Source of the DNA: a virus
IMG/VR virus record: IMGVR_UViG_3300033146_002141
Span: 1 to 41,549 of that record
Length of the DNA stretch: 41,549 nucleotides
Strand: one strand, 5' to 3'
A model generated the notes under the pieces. That model saw only the letters and a list, made by a program, of their open reading frames with translations, did not search any database and had not been told where the DNA came from. Position numbers and translations under genes: made by a program. This document shows, piece by piece, positions 17,401 to 26,372 of this stretch. Positions within the stretch are counted from its first letter, which is position 1. Each line of letters starts with the position of its first letter.

Positions 17401-18112
17401 AGCAGCAATGTCATCTAAGAAAGATTATAATAAGGTAATACGGGATGATTTGAAAGAAATACTTATGATGTTTAGAAAAGATACCTCAACCATATATGAT
17501 GAAAAATTATTTAAATATTTATATCTAACATTGGATTTAAATAAGTATAATATAAAACCATCTAAATATTTAAAGAATGCTGAAATATTGTATGATATAT
17601 ATTCATCTGTTATGAGTAAGGATAGCAATGATACGAAAAAAACTTTTGAGAGATATGCAGATAAAGGAATATTTACAAATAGTCAAATGTCTAAATTGTA
17701 TTCATTATCCTCAAAACTTATGGAACACGATATAGATAGCAAGATATCAAAATCAAATGCTATTACAAATTGGTGGAATAGGGGATATATTGCTAATAGA
17801 AGATCAACGGCAAAATATTTTAAGCATGAAGCATATATGGCTGACTTGCATGATCCTAATCAAATATACGGAATTAGATCAAAAGCAATAAATACAAAAG
17901 TAGACGAGAAAAGAATAAAAACAGAAGAAAAAGAAAGCAAAGAATTAGATAAATTACTGGATGAAGCATTAAAAGCACAAGCTAATTATAATCAACAAGC
18001 ATTTAATAAATCAGAACAAGCTAATGTGATAACTGATAATAGTAATAATACGATAAATGTGATCAATGATCAAATGGCACAAACAGCAAGATCATTAGTA
18101 ATGATTGGATAA
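14489..18112 (+). CDS. Tape measure protein
   Basis: A 1207-residue protein that sets tail length and is probably ejected with DNA. Features of the family are a helical N-terminal part, the motif AESGGIVKSTGQAIVHEGE (about residues 204-222, very common in phage tape measures), a hydrophobic segment around 582-632 (GLIGSAMGPLGALF to MPLVIGGLVGAF) that can insert in the inner membrane, and long lysine-rich helical stretches to the end. It is the longest gene in the window, as expected. AGGAAA lies before the ATG, 12 bases after the zincin gene. Unusually, the gene is transcribed opposite to the sheath/tube/chaperone operon, whose chaperone normally lies directly upstream of the tape measure. 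Confidence 0.85.
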   Translation: MAITREKIAAKDVLTDKTAKEFNKNVSSLLSSIGSFTKESMKFTANISKNATSPITGVGKSILHEFAPDKSKLIASGLGAINPMLGYLAEKTIESNKEAMKQSVSNISSITGKYMSSQFRSMKNQLINTGNRKQAASSTIINNISQNSKPRKRNHRLQHTTYNRSYGSNDITESIDLLRLSNAEWLQAVGAGQTSNKRLPRAESGGIVKSTGQAIVHEGETITPKNIIHKQIKTQISILNVLKKGTLKVKVVEDPYSGLNMSSSKQVSSVKNIHSIYSKIAENQKILTNQLSNLVSSNSGSAKGKTYDQMGLSRKLFGAFKDPYSVESTGSYQSRMVSSLERMSAYFGANAAYGGIGKNIGFIERFDLTLNKLLRTHPVFRYMYGRFKDLSVISSKIMKWGTFLAGGFTFKKFGGMKSEVRGKTIQERTASATELTYIWVKKLFGFQKTEGKKDKKKWSIMGSMFKTSKKIKPDQIGIGIYNKLTHKKEVKAKKDNLRYNIKRYLTADTTTKAGRKSKEEWRKKTGLDGDALESMSKQTSLLKGLYNITKKRNFQGTVEDREERILRKLELEEFRKKHGRDKGIMGLIGSAMGPLGALFTTAGSGIMSFITAPLIAMPLVIGGLVGAFKEGSKKDSTKLSIGKSALAHAIGGIMKVPQGIAKMGIWFYESFTGKKIAKKHWIRRFAEWDVIGSITNALNYIFREDDSIFSGLGIIGDDFISAMTGTDKDGNPVSLNDAMGDLLIHTLHYIIKAAGDIFIKIPWRVGRITAKKLGITDAIDKAVVKSYMSIQDKYLSMIKNITEVFTGSHTKLSIQERIYSWLRSSLPKPILRKLYSEEEIKKYDLIIDKKNSRKTALSKRGLSISADTIKEFREKHPKIEQGFRTRKIDTSKLTDLEIENIIKRDQLDRIYKATDKVTSDKSVIQNKYILKRSGAMGSKRRGNMNKDTVYYNLSGVDKNTSNLHYGYKNVLAAMSSKKDYNKVIRDDLKEILMMFRKDTSTIYDEKLFKYLYLTLDLNKYNIKPSKYLKNAEILYDIYSSVMSKDSNDTKKTFERYADKGIFTNSQMSKLYSLSSKLMEHDIDSKISKSNAITNWWNRGYIANRRSTAKYFKHEAYMADLHDPNQIYGIRSKAINTKVDEKRIKTEEKESKELDKLLDEALKAQANYNQQAFNKSEQANVITDNSNNTINVINDQMAQTARSLVMIG

Positions 18113-18149
18113 CTAATGAATAAAAATATTAAATCGGAGGATATATAAA

Positions 18150-20291
18150 ATGGCAAATATATCAACAATAGAAGAAAAATATGGGAAGGATGAATGGGTT
18201 GCGCCACCTGATGCGGTAGCTAGAGTTAATATGGAAAGAAGAAATGAATATCAGGATGCAGCTGGTACATATGACGCAGATATTGCACAAGCAGAAAATT
18301 TAAGATTTCAAAATCAAGTAAATGCAAATATTGCAGAAACTGCTGCTGCCAATGATGCAGCAAATGCAAGAGGCATGGCTGAATTAGATGATTTTGAAAA
18401 TCAAGAAAGACAATTGAATTATCGGATTGCTGAGCAGGCAGAAAGAGACAGAATTCAAAATGATCCGTCATTAAGTTATGCTGACAGAAAAAGACAATTA
18501 GCTGGAGTTAAATCTGGTGAAGCTAGAGAGGCAGAGTATCAACAACAATTAGAGGAGAAAGCAGCAGAGGCAAGGGAAAATAAAAGATTATCTGAAGTGA
18601 GTTCTGGTGCTCTAGCAACAGGTTCTCCTATTACAGACCCAGCAGAACGTGAGAAATTAAAAAATCAAGGTGTGCATTTTGATAATCAAGGATATATAAT
18701 ATCTGGTGCTTTGCAAGAACCTGAACCGTGGCATAGTTCTTTATTTGAAAGGCAAAACATAAAGAAAGAAAAAGAAAAAGAAGGCGGGTTTAGTTCTGGT
18801 GTGTGGAAAGGTTCTAAAATAGGAATGGATATATATAAATCTATGGCAGAAAATGGGAGTATTGATCAAGCTCTTGCTATGGGTATAAATGGAGTTCGTG
18901 ATTTATTTGGTTTCGGAGGAAAGCAAGAACGAATATATAAAATACCAAGAATTATAGGACTACCTCCTCTAACATCAAATTTCCCAGGAGGAGATCCTGC
19001 AGCAGAAGCAAATGCAGTTATCGATACTATGCCTATGTTAGAAATTAAGCCATGCGTAAGAAAAACAGGATTTAATGCAGATGGTCAAAATTTATACAGA
19101 TTATATGATGCGTGGGGCAATTATGATGCATATGCAAATAAAATGGGGGAAGATATATTAAAGAATGAAAATATAAAGAAAATTCAAGATCAATCATTTG
19201 ATGATAATTTTTCTATGTTTATGTATAAAAATTATAATATATCATTATCAAATTGTTCAGATAGAATATTAAAATTTTGTTATCTAGCAGAATCACCGAT
19301 ATCAGAATCATTTAGTAATGATTACGGTTCAAGTTTTATAGAGAATGTTACTAATGGATTTAGACAGGAAACATTAGGAGAATTTGCACAAATAGCAGGA
19401 ATGTCTGATGTATCATCTGGTGACATAGGAAAAGTTTCTGGAAAACTATTCGGAAAAGAGATAGGAGATAAAGTAACTTCAGGAATAAATAGGCTGGATA
19501 ATATGGGAAGAAACTTTATGGGCAAGATATCTGGCAATGATGGATTATATAATAAAATAAAAAGTCATGTAAAATCAGGTGCCATGGGTCACGGAATGGA
19601 TTATCCAGATATATGGAAATCTTCAAATTTTTCACCTAGCTATAGTTTTACTATACGATTATACAATCCTCTGCCTGGAGATCAAGAGAGTACTGAAAAA
19701 TATATTATAGGTCCTCTTGCCACTATAATGTCTTTTGTATTGCCTAGAACTCATGACGGTCATCATTATTACTATCCATGGCCTTGTAAATTTAGAGTGC
19801 CTGGTTTAATTCCATGGTATCCTGGATATGTAAAAAATGTAAGCATTATAAAAGGAGGAGATCATAATCAAATAGCATGGAATCAAAGACCTGCTATAGT
19901 TGATGTTAAAATTGATTTTTCTATATTATATAATGTAATGGTATCTGGTTCATATAGCAATGAATATGATACTCCTAATTTAAAGAAATGGTTAGATGAA
20001 TTTGCAAACAAACGGAATTATCAAAAATCCTCAGAAGATGGAAAGCAACCTACTTGGTATGGACCATATACCTCTGCTGAGGGTAAATTTATTGATACTG
20101 TTTTGAAAAAGATTCCTGGAGTTAATAAGATACTAGGAGATGAAAAAAATCAAAAGATTTTATCAGGCGTGAGAGAATACTCGGGTAGGGCTGGAAATTT
20201 ATATAATCAGGTTTCTGGAACTGATCAATCTACAGATGAAGCTGTAACTGGATCACTAAATAAGATGAAATCATATACAGATCTTCTTTAA
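18150..20291 (+). CDS. Putative baseplate tube-cap / hub-associated structural protein
   Basis: A 713-residue protein. Residues about 1-160 are a Q/E/A-rich coiled coil (many NIAETAAANDAAN-like heptads). Residues about 160-260 are a flexible linker. From about 265 onward a folded region includes PRIIGLPPLTSNFPGG and a C-terminal beta domain (about 515-620) with GPLATIMSFVLPRTHDG and PGYVKNVSIIKGG. The latter resembles the tail-tube initiator or cap proteins of contractile baseplates, and the position after the tape measure supports this. GGAGGA precedes the ATG. The gene ends by overlapping the stop of a leftward gene by 4 bases. T4 gp48/gp54-type function is a guess from pattern and context. 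Confidence 0.5.
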   Translation: MANISTIEEKYGKDEWVAPPDAVARVNMERRNEYQDAAGTYDADIAQAENLRFQNQVNANIAETAAANDAANARGMAELDDFENQERQLNYRIAEQAERDRIQNDPSLSYADRKRQLAGVKSGEAREAEYQQQLEEKAAEARENKRLSEVSSGALATGSPITDPAEREKLKNQGVHFDNQGYIISGALQEPEPWHSSLFERQNIKKEKEKEGGFSSGVWKGSKIGMDIYKSMAENGSIDQALAMGINGVRDLFGFGGKQERIYKIPRIIGLPPLTSNFPGGDPAAEANAVIDTMPMLEIKPCVRKTGFNADGQNLYRLYDAWGNYDAYANKMGEDILKNENIKKIQDQSFDDNFSMFMYKNYNISLSNCSDRILKFCYLAESPISESFSNDYGSSFIENVTNGFRQETLGEFAQIAGMSDVSSGDIGKVSGKLFGKEIGDKVTSGINRLDNMGRNFMGKISGNDGLYNKIKSHVKSGAMGHGMDYPDIWKSSNFSPSYSFTIRLYNPLPGDQESTEKYIIGPLATIMSFVLPRTHDGHHYYYPWPCKFRVPGLIPWYPGYVKNVSIIKGGDHNQIAWNQRPAIVDVKIDFSILYNVMVSGSYSNEYDTPNLKKWLDEFANKRNYQKSSEDGKQPTWYGPYTSAEGKFIDTVLKKIPGVNKILGDEKNQKILSGVREYSGRAGNLYNQVSGTDQSTDEAVTGSLNKMKSYTDLL

Positions 20292-21379
20292 TTAGATACT
20301 ATCATATTTGCTAATGTACTAACTATATAATAGGATACATAACTTTTTGATGTAGCTTTTGATTGTACAGATAGTTTATTATACCAAGATACTAGATTCA
20401 TGTCTTTTATTATATCGTCATGGATAGAAATTATTATTCCTTTGTAATATATAGTTTTCTTAGTAATTTTAATTCCCATAAGTTTTTTAGAAAATTCTAT
20501 ATAATTTATTTTTTCTGAATTATTTATTTTATGCTCTATCATTTCTTTTAGGAATTGATATATTGCTAATTTTATATTATCAGAATATTTTGGATTAGAT
20601 AAAGTTTTCACATATTCTATAGAATATTTTTTATTAAATTTAGTAATTTTTTGAGCAATCTTTATTGCTTCTTTATCTATATGTTTATATATAGCAATAT
20701 CTTTAGATATTTTATCTGATAATACATTTATTTTTGCTTCCATAGAAGAATCAAAATATGATTCATTTTCTTTAGATTGATTAATTTCTCCAGAATTATA
20801 TATTTTGTAATATTTATCAGCAAATGATTTCGCAGATTGCATAATTCTGCTTCTTAATTCATTTATCATTAATAGCATTTTGTCGTGGTTGTCATTTAAT
20901 AAATCATTTTTATATCTCTTAAATACTTCAGTAGACAAATGCAATATACTACTTCCTATAGTATCTTTTACATTGAATAAATGATTTTGTGATAGATGCT
21001 GTTTGGCACCACGAAAATAATCTACGTTGCAATGTTTAATAAGTTTATACATAACATTGGTATAATATCTTAATGCTAATGCATTCATTGCAGATAATCC
21101 TCCTGCGGAATCATTATCTTTTATGAAATGTTTGCTTATTAATATAATGAGAGTTGTTTTAGGATCATGGAGTAGTTTAAATTTCGGATTGTTATAAGTT
21201 AATTTTGAATATTTAATTAGATCTTTATCATTAGTACCTGTCTGATGTAATAATTCATTATGCACTCCAGAAATTCTTGGATAATAACAATCAGTTGATA
21301 ATTCAGATAATTCATGGCTGATCTTTGAAATTATAGTATTATGTAATTTTTTAGAATTTGTAATATTAAGAATACTCAT
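20288..21379 (-). CDS. Hypothetical helical protein, last gene of the tail operon
   Basis: A protein of about 363 residues, largely helical and lysine-rich, with no membrane segment or recognised motif. The ATG at 21379 is used; an earlier TTG would overlap the stop of the preceding gp6-like gene. GGGGA lies 6 bases before the ATG, so translation is coupled to the wedge gene. Since it closes the leftward baseplate operon, a baseplate, tail-terminator or assembly role is possible but not shown by the sequence. Confidence 0.65.
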   Translation of the reverse strand: MSILNITNSKKLHNTIISKISHELSELSTDCYYPRISGVHNELLHQTGTNDKDLIKYSKLTYNNPKFKLLHDPKTTLIILISKHFIKDNDSAGGLSAMNALALRYYTNVMYKLIKHCNVDYFRGAKQHLSQNHLFNVKDTIGSSILHLSTEVFKRYKNDLLNDNHDKMLLMINELRSRIMQSAKSFADKYYKIYNSGEINQSKENESYFDSSMEAKINVLSDKISKDIAIYKHIDKEAIKIAQKITKFNKKYSIEYVKTLSNPKYSDNIKLAIYQFLKEMIEHKINNSEKINYIEFSKKLMGIKITKKTIYYKGIIISIHDDIIKDMNLVSWYNKLSVQSKATSKSYVSYYIVSTLANMIVSN

Positions 21380-21380
21380 A

Positions 21381-24164
21381 TTATTCCCCAATCTTTATTG
21401 TTATAGTACTTGATGTAAATTGAACCAATTGAGGCGTATATAAAATTAATTCCTCATGAGTTAATTTATCAATATCATATTTAAATCTAATATCAGTTTC
21501 TGGTTCTATTAATTCAGCATATTTAACACCTGTTGTGGATCTAGTAATTTCTATTATTTCAGATCTATCTATATTAACATCCATGCCGAATTTAGGTATA
21601 AAATGGTTTAGAAGATTATTTTTAATTGAATTTATAATACCTTGTGGTGATGCTGATACAGTACGATCCGGCACTACTTTTAAACTTATTTTAAATGGTA
21701 TATCAAATATCGGATATATCCATCTCTTTCCTGTATATACAAGTTTGCTATTTTGCTCAGGTTCATCAATCGAGTTATATATATTATTTATTTTAATAGT
21801 TTCTCCGATATTAGGTTTTGTGAATTCCCACTCTGATCCATTCCATCTAGCATATTCGTGTATATGAGTCAACCAATCATTATTAAATTCATCGATCCCT
21901 TCTCCTCCATTTACTAAATATACATCATTAATATTTCTAACATCATATACGGCAGGAGGTTCCATTAATGATCTAGTAATAACTTCTCTTTTTTCTTTAT
22001 TATATAACATATTGGTTAATTTTCCGCAGGTATCACAAAATTTAGTATTGATAAAATCAGTAGTCATTCGTTTATCTGAATAATATAAATTGTTCATAAG
22101 TTTTTGCAATACATGAGTGTTGAAGTGTTGTATATCAAGAGATTCTTGAGTTAAATATTCTGATAATATAACAGGAGTGTCATATATAGAATATATAGAT
22201 TCCCCTGTTTCTAAAGTTTCATATTTGACAGTACTAAACATTATATCATCTAATTGTCTTCTTAATGTTACATTAGTAGAATATTGTTTTAATAAATAAA
22301 ATTCAGAATCCCCATCTTTAATTCCATATATGTCAATATCAAATGATATATTTCCTACTTCTAATTCTAATATGCTTTCAAACCTTAATATAAATCCTTT
22401 TAATACCTGATCATATATTATACCAACTTTCCCATCTCGACTATCAAATTTTTGATCATTCCAGCATGTAGTTATTACACAATGATACCCAGCAATATCA
22501 TCATTTTCCGTTTTAACATTTATTATCATACTCATTGCCGGAAATTGAAAACTATTATTTGTATCTTTAGTAAATGATATAGCTTCTATACTCAATGAAG
22601 AATAATAATCAACTTTACTGGATCCTTCAAAATTTATTTCCGAATATACTTGATTTGCTACATATTCATATTTTGCTGTCATGCTAATTGGATCTATCAC
22701 CATAGGGAATATGGTCTCTTTATCTAATTGCATATTGTCATAAAATGAGGATGTGCCTTCTGGAATATATAACCCAACGCTAGATGATGAAGTGCTATCT
22801 GTAAATATCTGTGCTGTGCTATCAGTAGGATATTGAAATTTTATATTTCTGGTAGGGACTAATTCTTCAATACCAACAGAATCTTGATATCTTAACGCAT
22901 TAAATAACATAATTTCATTTATTTTTAAATCACTTCTTTTTAATATAGGTTTGCTATATGCAGTAGGCATATTCGGAATTATTATATTTATATCATTATA
23001 ATCAGTATCAGATACTAATCTATTTCTGCTTCTATTATGAGCAATTGCACCCGCTTTTATTTCATTTAATGTAGGCATATCTTTTCCATCTGTAGATGCT
23101 AATACATTTGAAGCATAAAAATTTAGTTTATTATAGTATCCATTATCTCCTATATAATATAAGGGATCGAATTTGTTTATGGAATTAGGTATTATTTTGC
23201 CATTAGTTCCTAAAGTGGATGATAATAATACTATGACATGAGAATTTCTTGTAGGCTGAGCTCCAACTAATCCATTACCAAAGAATATCTCACCATTTCC
23301 ATATGTAGTAGTCCATAAATATTGTTTATCTGTATTTGATAATGTATATATACCACCTTTTGCTTGATTCCATATTTCATATCTAGCAGATGCCTCGACC
23401 CATTCATCATATTCGGATGGCAATGATATATCTGGATTTGGAGTTTCATCTATATATATTGAAATATTACTAATTTGAACATTTTCATCAAATTCTAATC
23501 GTTTAGTATAAAATTGATAAAATTCTAATTCTGAGGGAATAGTAAATGATTCAAATAATAATTCCTTTTGTTTAAATGGTAATATAAACATTAATGTATT
23601 ATTTGTGGTGTTGATTTGAACTGGATAATATTTACCATTAGAATCATATACTGATGCTGATAGTTTATTTAGCACATTAACTTTGATATGATTGCGTTTA
23701 AATGTATCAAATTCATCTGATATTAAAGATTTATTAAATTTAATATTAGTAGATCCATTGACATCAATAGTAAATGGTATATCTTCTGCATATACTTTAT
23801 AATTATCAGGTATTAATATATTAATATTATCTGTCTCTAATTTAGAAATAGGAATTACAAATAATATATCTACAGTAGACGGAATAGCAACAGTTGGTTG
23901 ATAATCAATCCATTTACTAAGATTAATAACTGAATCTGGCAATCTAGCCTCTGTGAAAAAAAATTCCTTGTATATATTTGAATTATAATACATAAGATTT
24001 GAAGATAAACCAGATAATACATTTACTATATATGATAAAAATTTAGTTTTCGATATATCTATATCTTTTAAATCCATATAATCCTGAGTCATGTTAGTAA
24101 TATCTGCACGGATTTTATCTCTAGATCCAAATATATTGGCTTGATTGTTTTCAAATAATGACAT
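21381..24164 (-). CDS. Baseplate wedge protein, gp6/J-like
   Basis: A 927-residue wedge protein. The N-terminal signature FFFTEARLPDSVINLSKWIDYQPTV, split as FFFTEARLPD (68-77) and SVINLSKWIDYQPTV (78-92), is diagnostic for gp6/J-like baseplate proteins. Later segments include AGAIAHNRSRNRLVSDTDY (about 378-396), another family hallmark. The C-terminal region (about 800-927) carries PFKISLKVVPDRTVSASPQG followed by the pattern for wedge dimerisation. It makes the iris-like ring of the baseplate that triggers sheath contraction. It sits beside the gp25-like gene, as in T4 and many other contractile systems. AAGGAA is the ribosome site. Confidence 0.9.
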   Translation of the reverse strand: MSLFENNQANIFGSRDKIRADITNMTQDYMDLKDIDISKTKFLSYIVNVLSGLSSNLMYYNSNIYKEFFFTEARLPDSVINLSKWIDYQPTVAIPSTVDILFVIPISKLETDNINILIPDNYKVYAEDIPFTIDVNGSTNIKFNKSLISDEFDTFKRNHIKVNVLNKLSASVYDSNGKYYPVQINTTNNTLMFILPFKQKELLFESFTIPSELEFYQFYTKRLEFDENVQISNISIYIDETPNPDISLPSEYDEWVEASARYEIWNQAKGGIYTLSNTDKQYLWTTTYGNGEIFFGNGLVGAQPTRNSHVIVLLSSTLGTNGKIIPNSINKFDPLYYIGDNGYYNKLNFYASNVLASTDGKDMPTLNEIKAGAIAHNRSRNRLVSDTDYNDINIIIPNMPTAYSKPILKRSDLKINEIMLFNALRYQDSVGIEELVPTRNIKFQYPTDSTAQIFTDSTSSSSVGLYIPEGTSSFYDNMQLDKETIFPMVIDPISMTAKYEYVANQVYSEINFEGSSKVDYYSSLSIEAISFTKDTNNSFQFPAMSMIINVKTENDDIAGYHCVITTCWNDQKFDSRDGKVGIIYDQVLKGFILRFESILELEVGNISFDIDIYGIKDGDSEFYLLKQYSTNVTLRRQLDDIMFSTVKYETLETGESIYSIYDTPVILSEYLTQESLDIQHFNTHVLQKLMNNLYYSDKRMTTDFINTKFCDTCGKLTNMLYNKEKREVITRSLMEPPAVYDVRNINDVYLVNGGEGIDEFNNDWLTHIHEYARWNGSEWEFTKPNIGETIKINNIYNSIDEPEQNSKLVYTGKRWIYPIFDIPFKISLKVVPDRTVSASPQGIINSIKNNLLNHFIPKFGMDVNIDRSEIIEITRSTTGVKYAELIEPETDIRFKYDIDKLTHEELILYTPQLVQFTSSTITIKIGE

Positions 24165-24188
24165 TTAAATATTCCTTTTATTTTTTAT

Positions 24189-24211
24189 TATTTGTTCAAA
24201 TATTTATGAAC
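24189..24211. promoter_or_regulatory. Repeat of the 9972 motif between tail genes
   Basis: The 17-mer TATTTGTTCAAATATTT (24189-24205) is identical to 9972-9988 and is likewise followed by TTTATGAAC. GTTCA/TGAAC can pair (24194-24198/24207-24211). It overlaps the stop codon of the gene at 24204 and lies in the 39-base gap before the gp6-like gene. It might be a regulatory or RNA-processing element, though AT-rich words of this length can recur by chance. Confidence 0.3.
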
Positions 24212-24845
24212 CAAAGTATAAATTTGTATTTTTGCTATATGAATCATTCATATCGATATTTGTTTGCATATCTAATAATGATAACATAATAACACTATCA
24301 TCAGCATTATATATAGTTTTTTCATAGTCTAAAAACACAAATGTTTCTCGAGTTTTTTGATCTGCATTAATCTTAATTCTACTAGTTGTTTTTATATTAA
24401 TTTTCCAAAATGAGATATCCGTATTAGTAGCTTTCTCAAATCCGGTTACTTGATATGCGGTGGTTAATTGATCATCATAATTTAAAATATCATTTGAAAA
24501 GATAACAAAATCTTTAGCGGTAGGAGTTATTCCATATATACTAGGCATATTAAATGATGATATTTGATCAAATTTGCCAAATCCTCGTTCATCAGCAGTA
24601 AATGTTGGTTGCATCTGATCTATGTTATATACAGGAAGCATTATTATTTTTTCCCATACCATACCAGATAAATCACCAAATGTCTCATAAGCACCAGATT
24701 CTAAAACATCCAAATCAACATCACTATTTTCAATATCATAATGATAATAAATACATGGATATGCCACTCCGTGCTTAGCATAATAATTGTATACTGTATC
24801 TAAATAATCTGATGTGTAATTATTAAGTCTTGTCCATTTTTGCAT
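24204..24845 (-). CDS. Putative baseplate/tail protein between gp25-like and gp6-like genes
   Basis: A 213-residue protein with no signal peptide. Residues about 25-150 are beta-rich with conserved-looking aromatic and acidic positions (GVAYPCIYYHYDIENSD near the start, then a VFLDYEKTIYNADDSVI strand pair near 170). The gene sits between the gp25-like and gp6-like wedge genes, so a wedge subunit such as T4 gp53 is a reasonable guess by order, but there is no direct motif. AAAGGGG precedes the ATG. Confidence 0.6.
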   Translation of the reverse strand: MQKWTRLNNYTSDYLDTVYNYYAKHGVAYPCIYYHYDIENSDVDLDVLESGAYETFGDLSGMVWEKIIMLPVYNIDQMQPTFTADERGFGKFDQISSFNMPSIYGITPTAKDFVIFSNDILNYDDQLTTAYQVTGFEKATNTDISFWKINIKTTSRIKINADQKTRETFVFLDYEKTIYNADDSVIMLSLLDMQTNIDMNDSYSKNTNLYFGS

Positions 24846-24855
24846 AATATCCCCT

Positions 24856-25275
24856 TTATTCTAATGAATATCCCATATTATATTCATTTAGATCCATAGT
24901 TAATAAACCTTTAACATCATTTCTTCTTAAATAAGCAGTTATATAAAATCCTTTAATATCAGAATAAAAATCAACAGACACATGATCTATTATAATTTTA
25001 GAATCATATACAGTTATCCTATCTCTGACTTCATATATTATTTCTTCTTTTGTTCTATCATCACTTAATTCAAATACTTTTTTATGTAATTCAGAACCAT
25101 ATGTCGGATCCATAAAATAAGTCCCTAATGGAGTAATCAACATATTTCTCAATGTTTTAACATAAACATCTATACCATCAATCATAGTAAAATCGCCAGA
25201 AGAATTTATAACTTCTACAAAATCTTTTATTATATCTGATTTTCCAGCGATTTGTTGTTCATCATGTGATAGCAT
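24856..25275 (-). CDS. Baseplate wedge protein, gp25-like
   Basis: A 139-residue member of the GPW/gp25 family. The hallmark is RNMLITPLGT (about 43-52) followed by DPTYGSELHKKVFEL (56-70), and a beta-rich C-terminal half. In T4, gp25 links the wedge to the inner tube and starts sheath assembly. It is encoded right after the frameshifted chaperone gene (start 11 bases past that stop) and before two other wedge genes. GGAG precedes the ATG. The length is normal for the family. Confidence 0.92.
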   Translation of the reverse strand: MLSHDEQQIAGKSDIIKDFVEVINSSGDFTMIDGIDVYVKTLRNMLITPLGTYFMDPTYGSELHKKVFELSDDRTKEEIIYEVRDRITVYDSKIIIDHVSVDFYSDIKGFYITAYLRRNDVKGLLTMDLNEYNMGYSLE

Positions 25276-25286
25276 TAATTACTCCA

Positions 25287-26325
25287 TTATTTATTATTTT
25301 CTAGATCAATCTCCCTTTGTTTAGCAACGTCCTCATCGAATTTCTGTTTCCATCTCAAATATTCATGCATCTTATATACCGGCATACGCATAACATCAGA
25401 ATAGCTTTGTTTACTAATTTCCATGGTAAGAAAAACTTCTTCGTTATTAGCCTGAATATACGCATCTACCGACGTACTACTGGAATAATGTCCGAAAAAA
25501 GTTGCGCATTAAATCAATATTATCTTTATTGATTTTTTGACAATGTGGACATGTTGATTTCACAGATATTTCTATGTTATATTTTCCAAAATTTTCTTCA
25601 TATTGTTTTTGGATTTTCTTTTTATCTAAACTAGGTAGGGATTTGTATCCAATTAGTATATTATCTCTTTCTATAATTTCATTAGTATGACCTTCTGCAT
25701 CGGTTTGAATGAATTTTTCGATAAATATCATATCAGTACCAATTTTCAAAGTTTCCTCATTTTCAAATAATGCATCAGTTGTTAATACATTTTCATCATA
25801 TAAAGTAGGAGCTTTTATTACTGCGATAACCCCTTTCGCAATATCCAACTCAACATATATTCTTTTCTTTAATATATCGTTTGGTTTAGCTTTTTTGAAT
25901 GTTGAAATCCCTTTATCATCTACAACATCACATCCAGTATATGGATTTATGTTAAATGAGTCTTCTACATTTACTTTGATCGGATATGATTTCTCACATT
26001 CACATACTACTTCATAATCTTGTATTTCCTTATAAGTAATATGATATAATCCATATAACAAAGCATCCCTATCAGATGTAGTAGTATGAGTTAGAAAATC
26101 ATCATATGTTTTTATACAAGCGGGTTTATCTTTCATTACACTCCATATCGTTTTATTGATATGAGATGGTATAGATTTCGTATTAATAAAACTACCTTTG
26201 AGCTTTTCCTCATCTGATACTTCCATAGTACGAAGACTATATTTATTTAAAGTTTGCGGAGTAATAATTTCATATACTGGATATGCTATATCAAATCCTG
26301 TAAAAATTTCTAAACGATCAGCCAT
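25287..26325 (-). CDS. Tail assembly chaperone, +1 frameshift fusion product
   Basis: After residue 277 (the second Phe of NFF), a +1 shift into the next frame gives 68 more residues and a fusion of about 345 residues, ending at TAA (25289-25287). The added part (GHYSSSTSVDAYIQ, then MPVYKMHEYLRWKQKFDE) has normal codon use, no internal stop, no ribosome site of its own, and the MP.Y...L.WK..FD pattern of chaperone C-termini. The stop is 11 bases from the next gene. Long/short chaperone pairs made by frameshifting are conserved in tailed phages, mostly by -1 with some +1 or -2. A base-calling indel in the T6 run is the main alternative. Confidence 0.72.
25477..26325 (-). CDS. Tail assembly chaperone, zero-frame product (zinc-finger type)
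   Basis: The frame-0 product has 282 residues. Motifs include DRDALLYGLYHITY (85-98), the pair C108/C110, LPSLDKKKI (230-238), FGKYNI (246-251) and CPHC (259-262), so a zinc-binding site made of two cysteine pairs is likely. This layout resembles the T4-type baseplate/tail assembly proteins (gp26/gp28-like) and the tail assembly chaperones of other myoviruses. It lies directly downstream of the tube gene, the standard place for the chaperone. The frame ends in TAG shortly after TTTTTT at 25500-25495. A longer product extending past this stop is described separately. Confidence 0.85.
   Translation of the reverse strand: MADRLEIFTGFDIAYPVYEIITPQTLNKYSLRTMEVSDEEKLKGSFINTKSIPSHINKTIWSVMKDKPACIKTYDDFLTHTTTSDRDALLYGLYHITYKEIQDYEVVCECEKSYPIKVNVEDSFNINPYTGCDVVDDKGISTFKKAKPNDILKKRIYVELDIAKGVIAVIKAPTLYDENVLTTDALFENEETLKIGTDMIFIEKFIQTDAEGHTNEIIERDNILIGYKSLPSLDKKKIQKQYEENFGKYNIEISVKSTCPHCQKINKDNIDLMRNFFRTLFQ
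25494..25503 (-). other. Putative +1 frameshift site
   Basis: Read on the minus strand the codons are AAC TTT TTT CGG. A tRNA-Phe on the second TTT can slip forward to TTC, after which the next codon is GGA. CGG is likely rare in this AT-rich genome, which would favour a pause with an empty A site. A -1 shift is ruled out because that frame hits TAG after about ten codons. Confidence 0.65.
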
Positions 26326-26372
26326 AATAATTCCTCTTAGTTTCAGTTATTTAAAATTCAAATTCATATAAA

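Noticed and set aside
25477-25503. -1 frameshift at the T6 run in the chaperone gene
   Set aside because: The -1 frame reaches TAG after about ten codons. Only +1 (or -2) gives the long extension.
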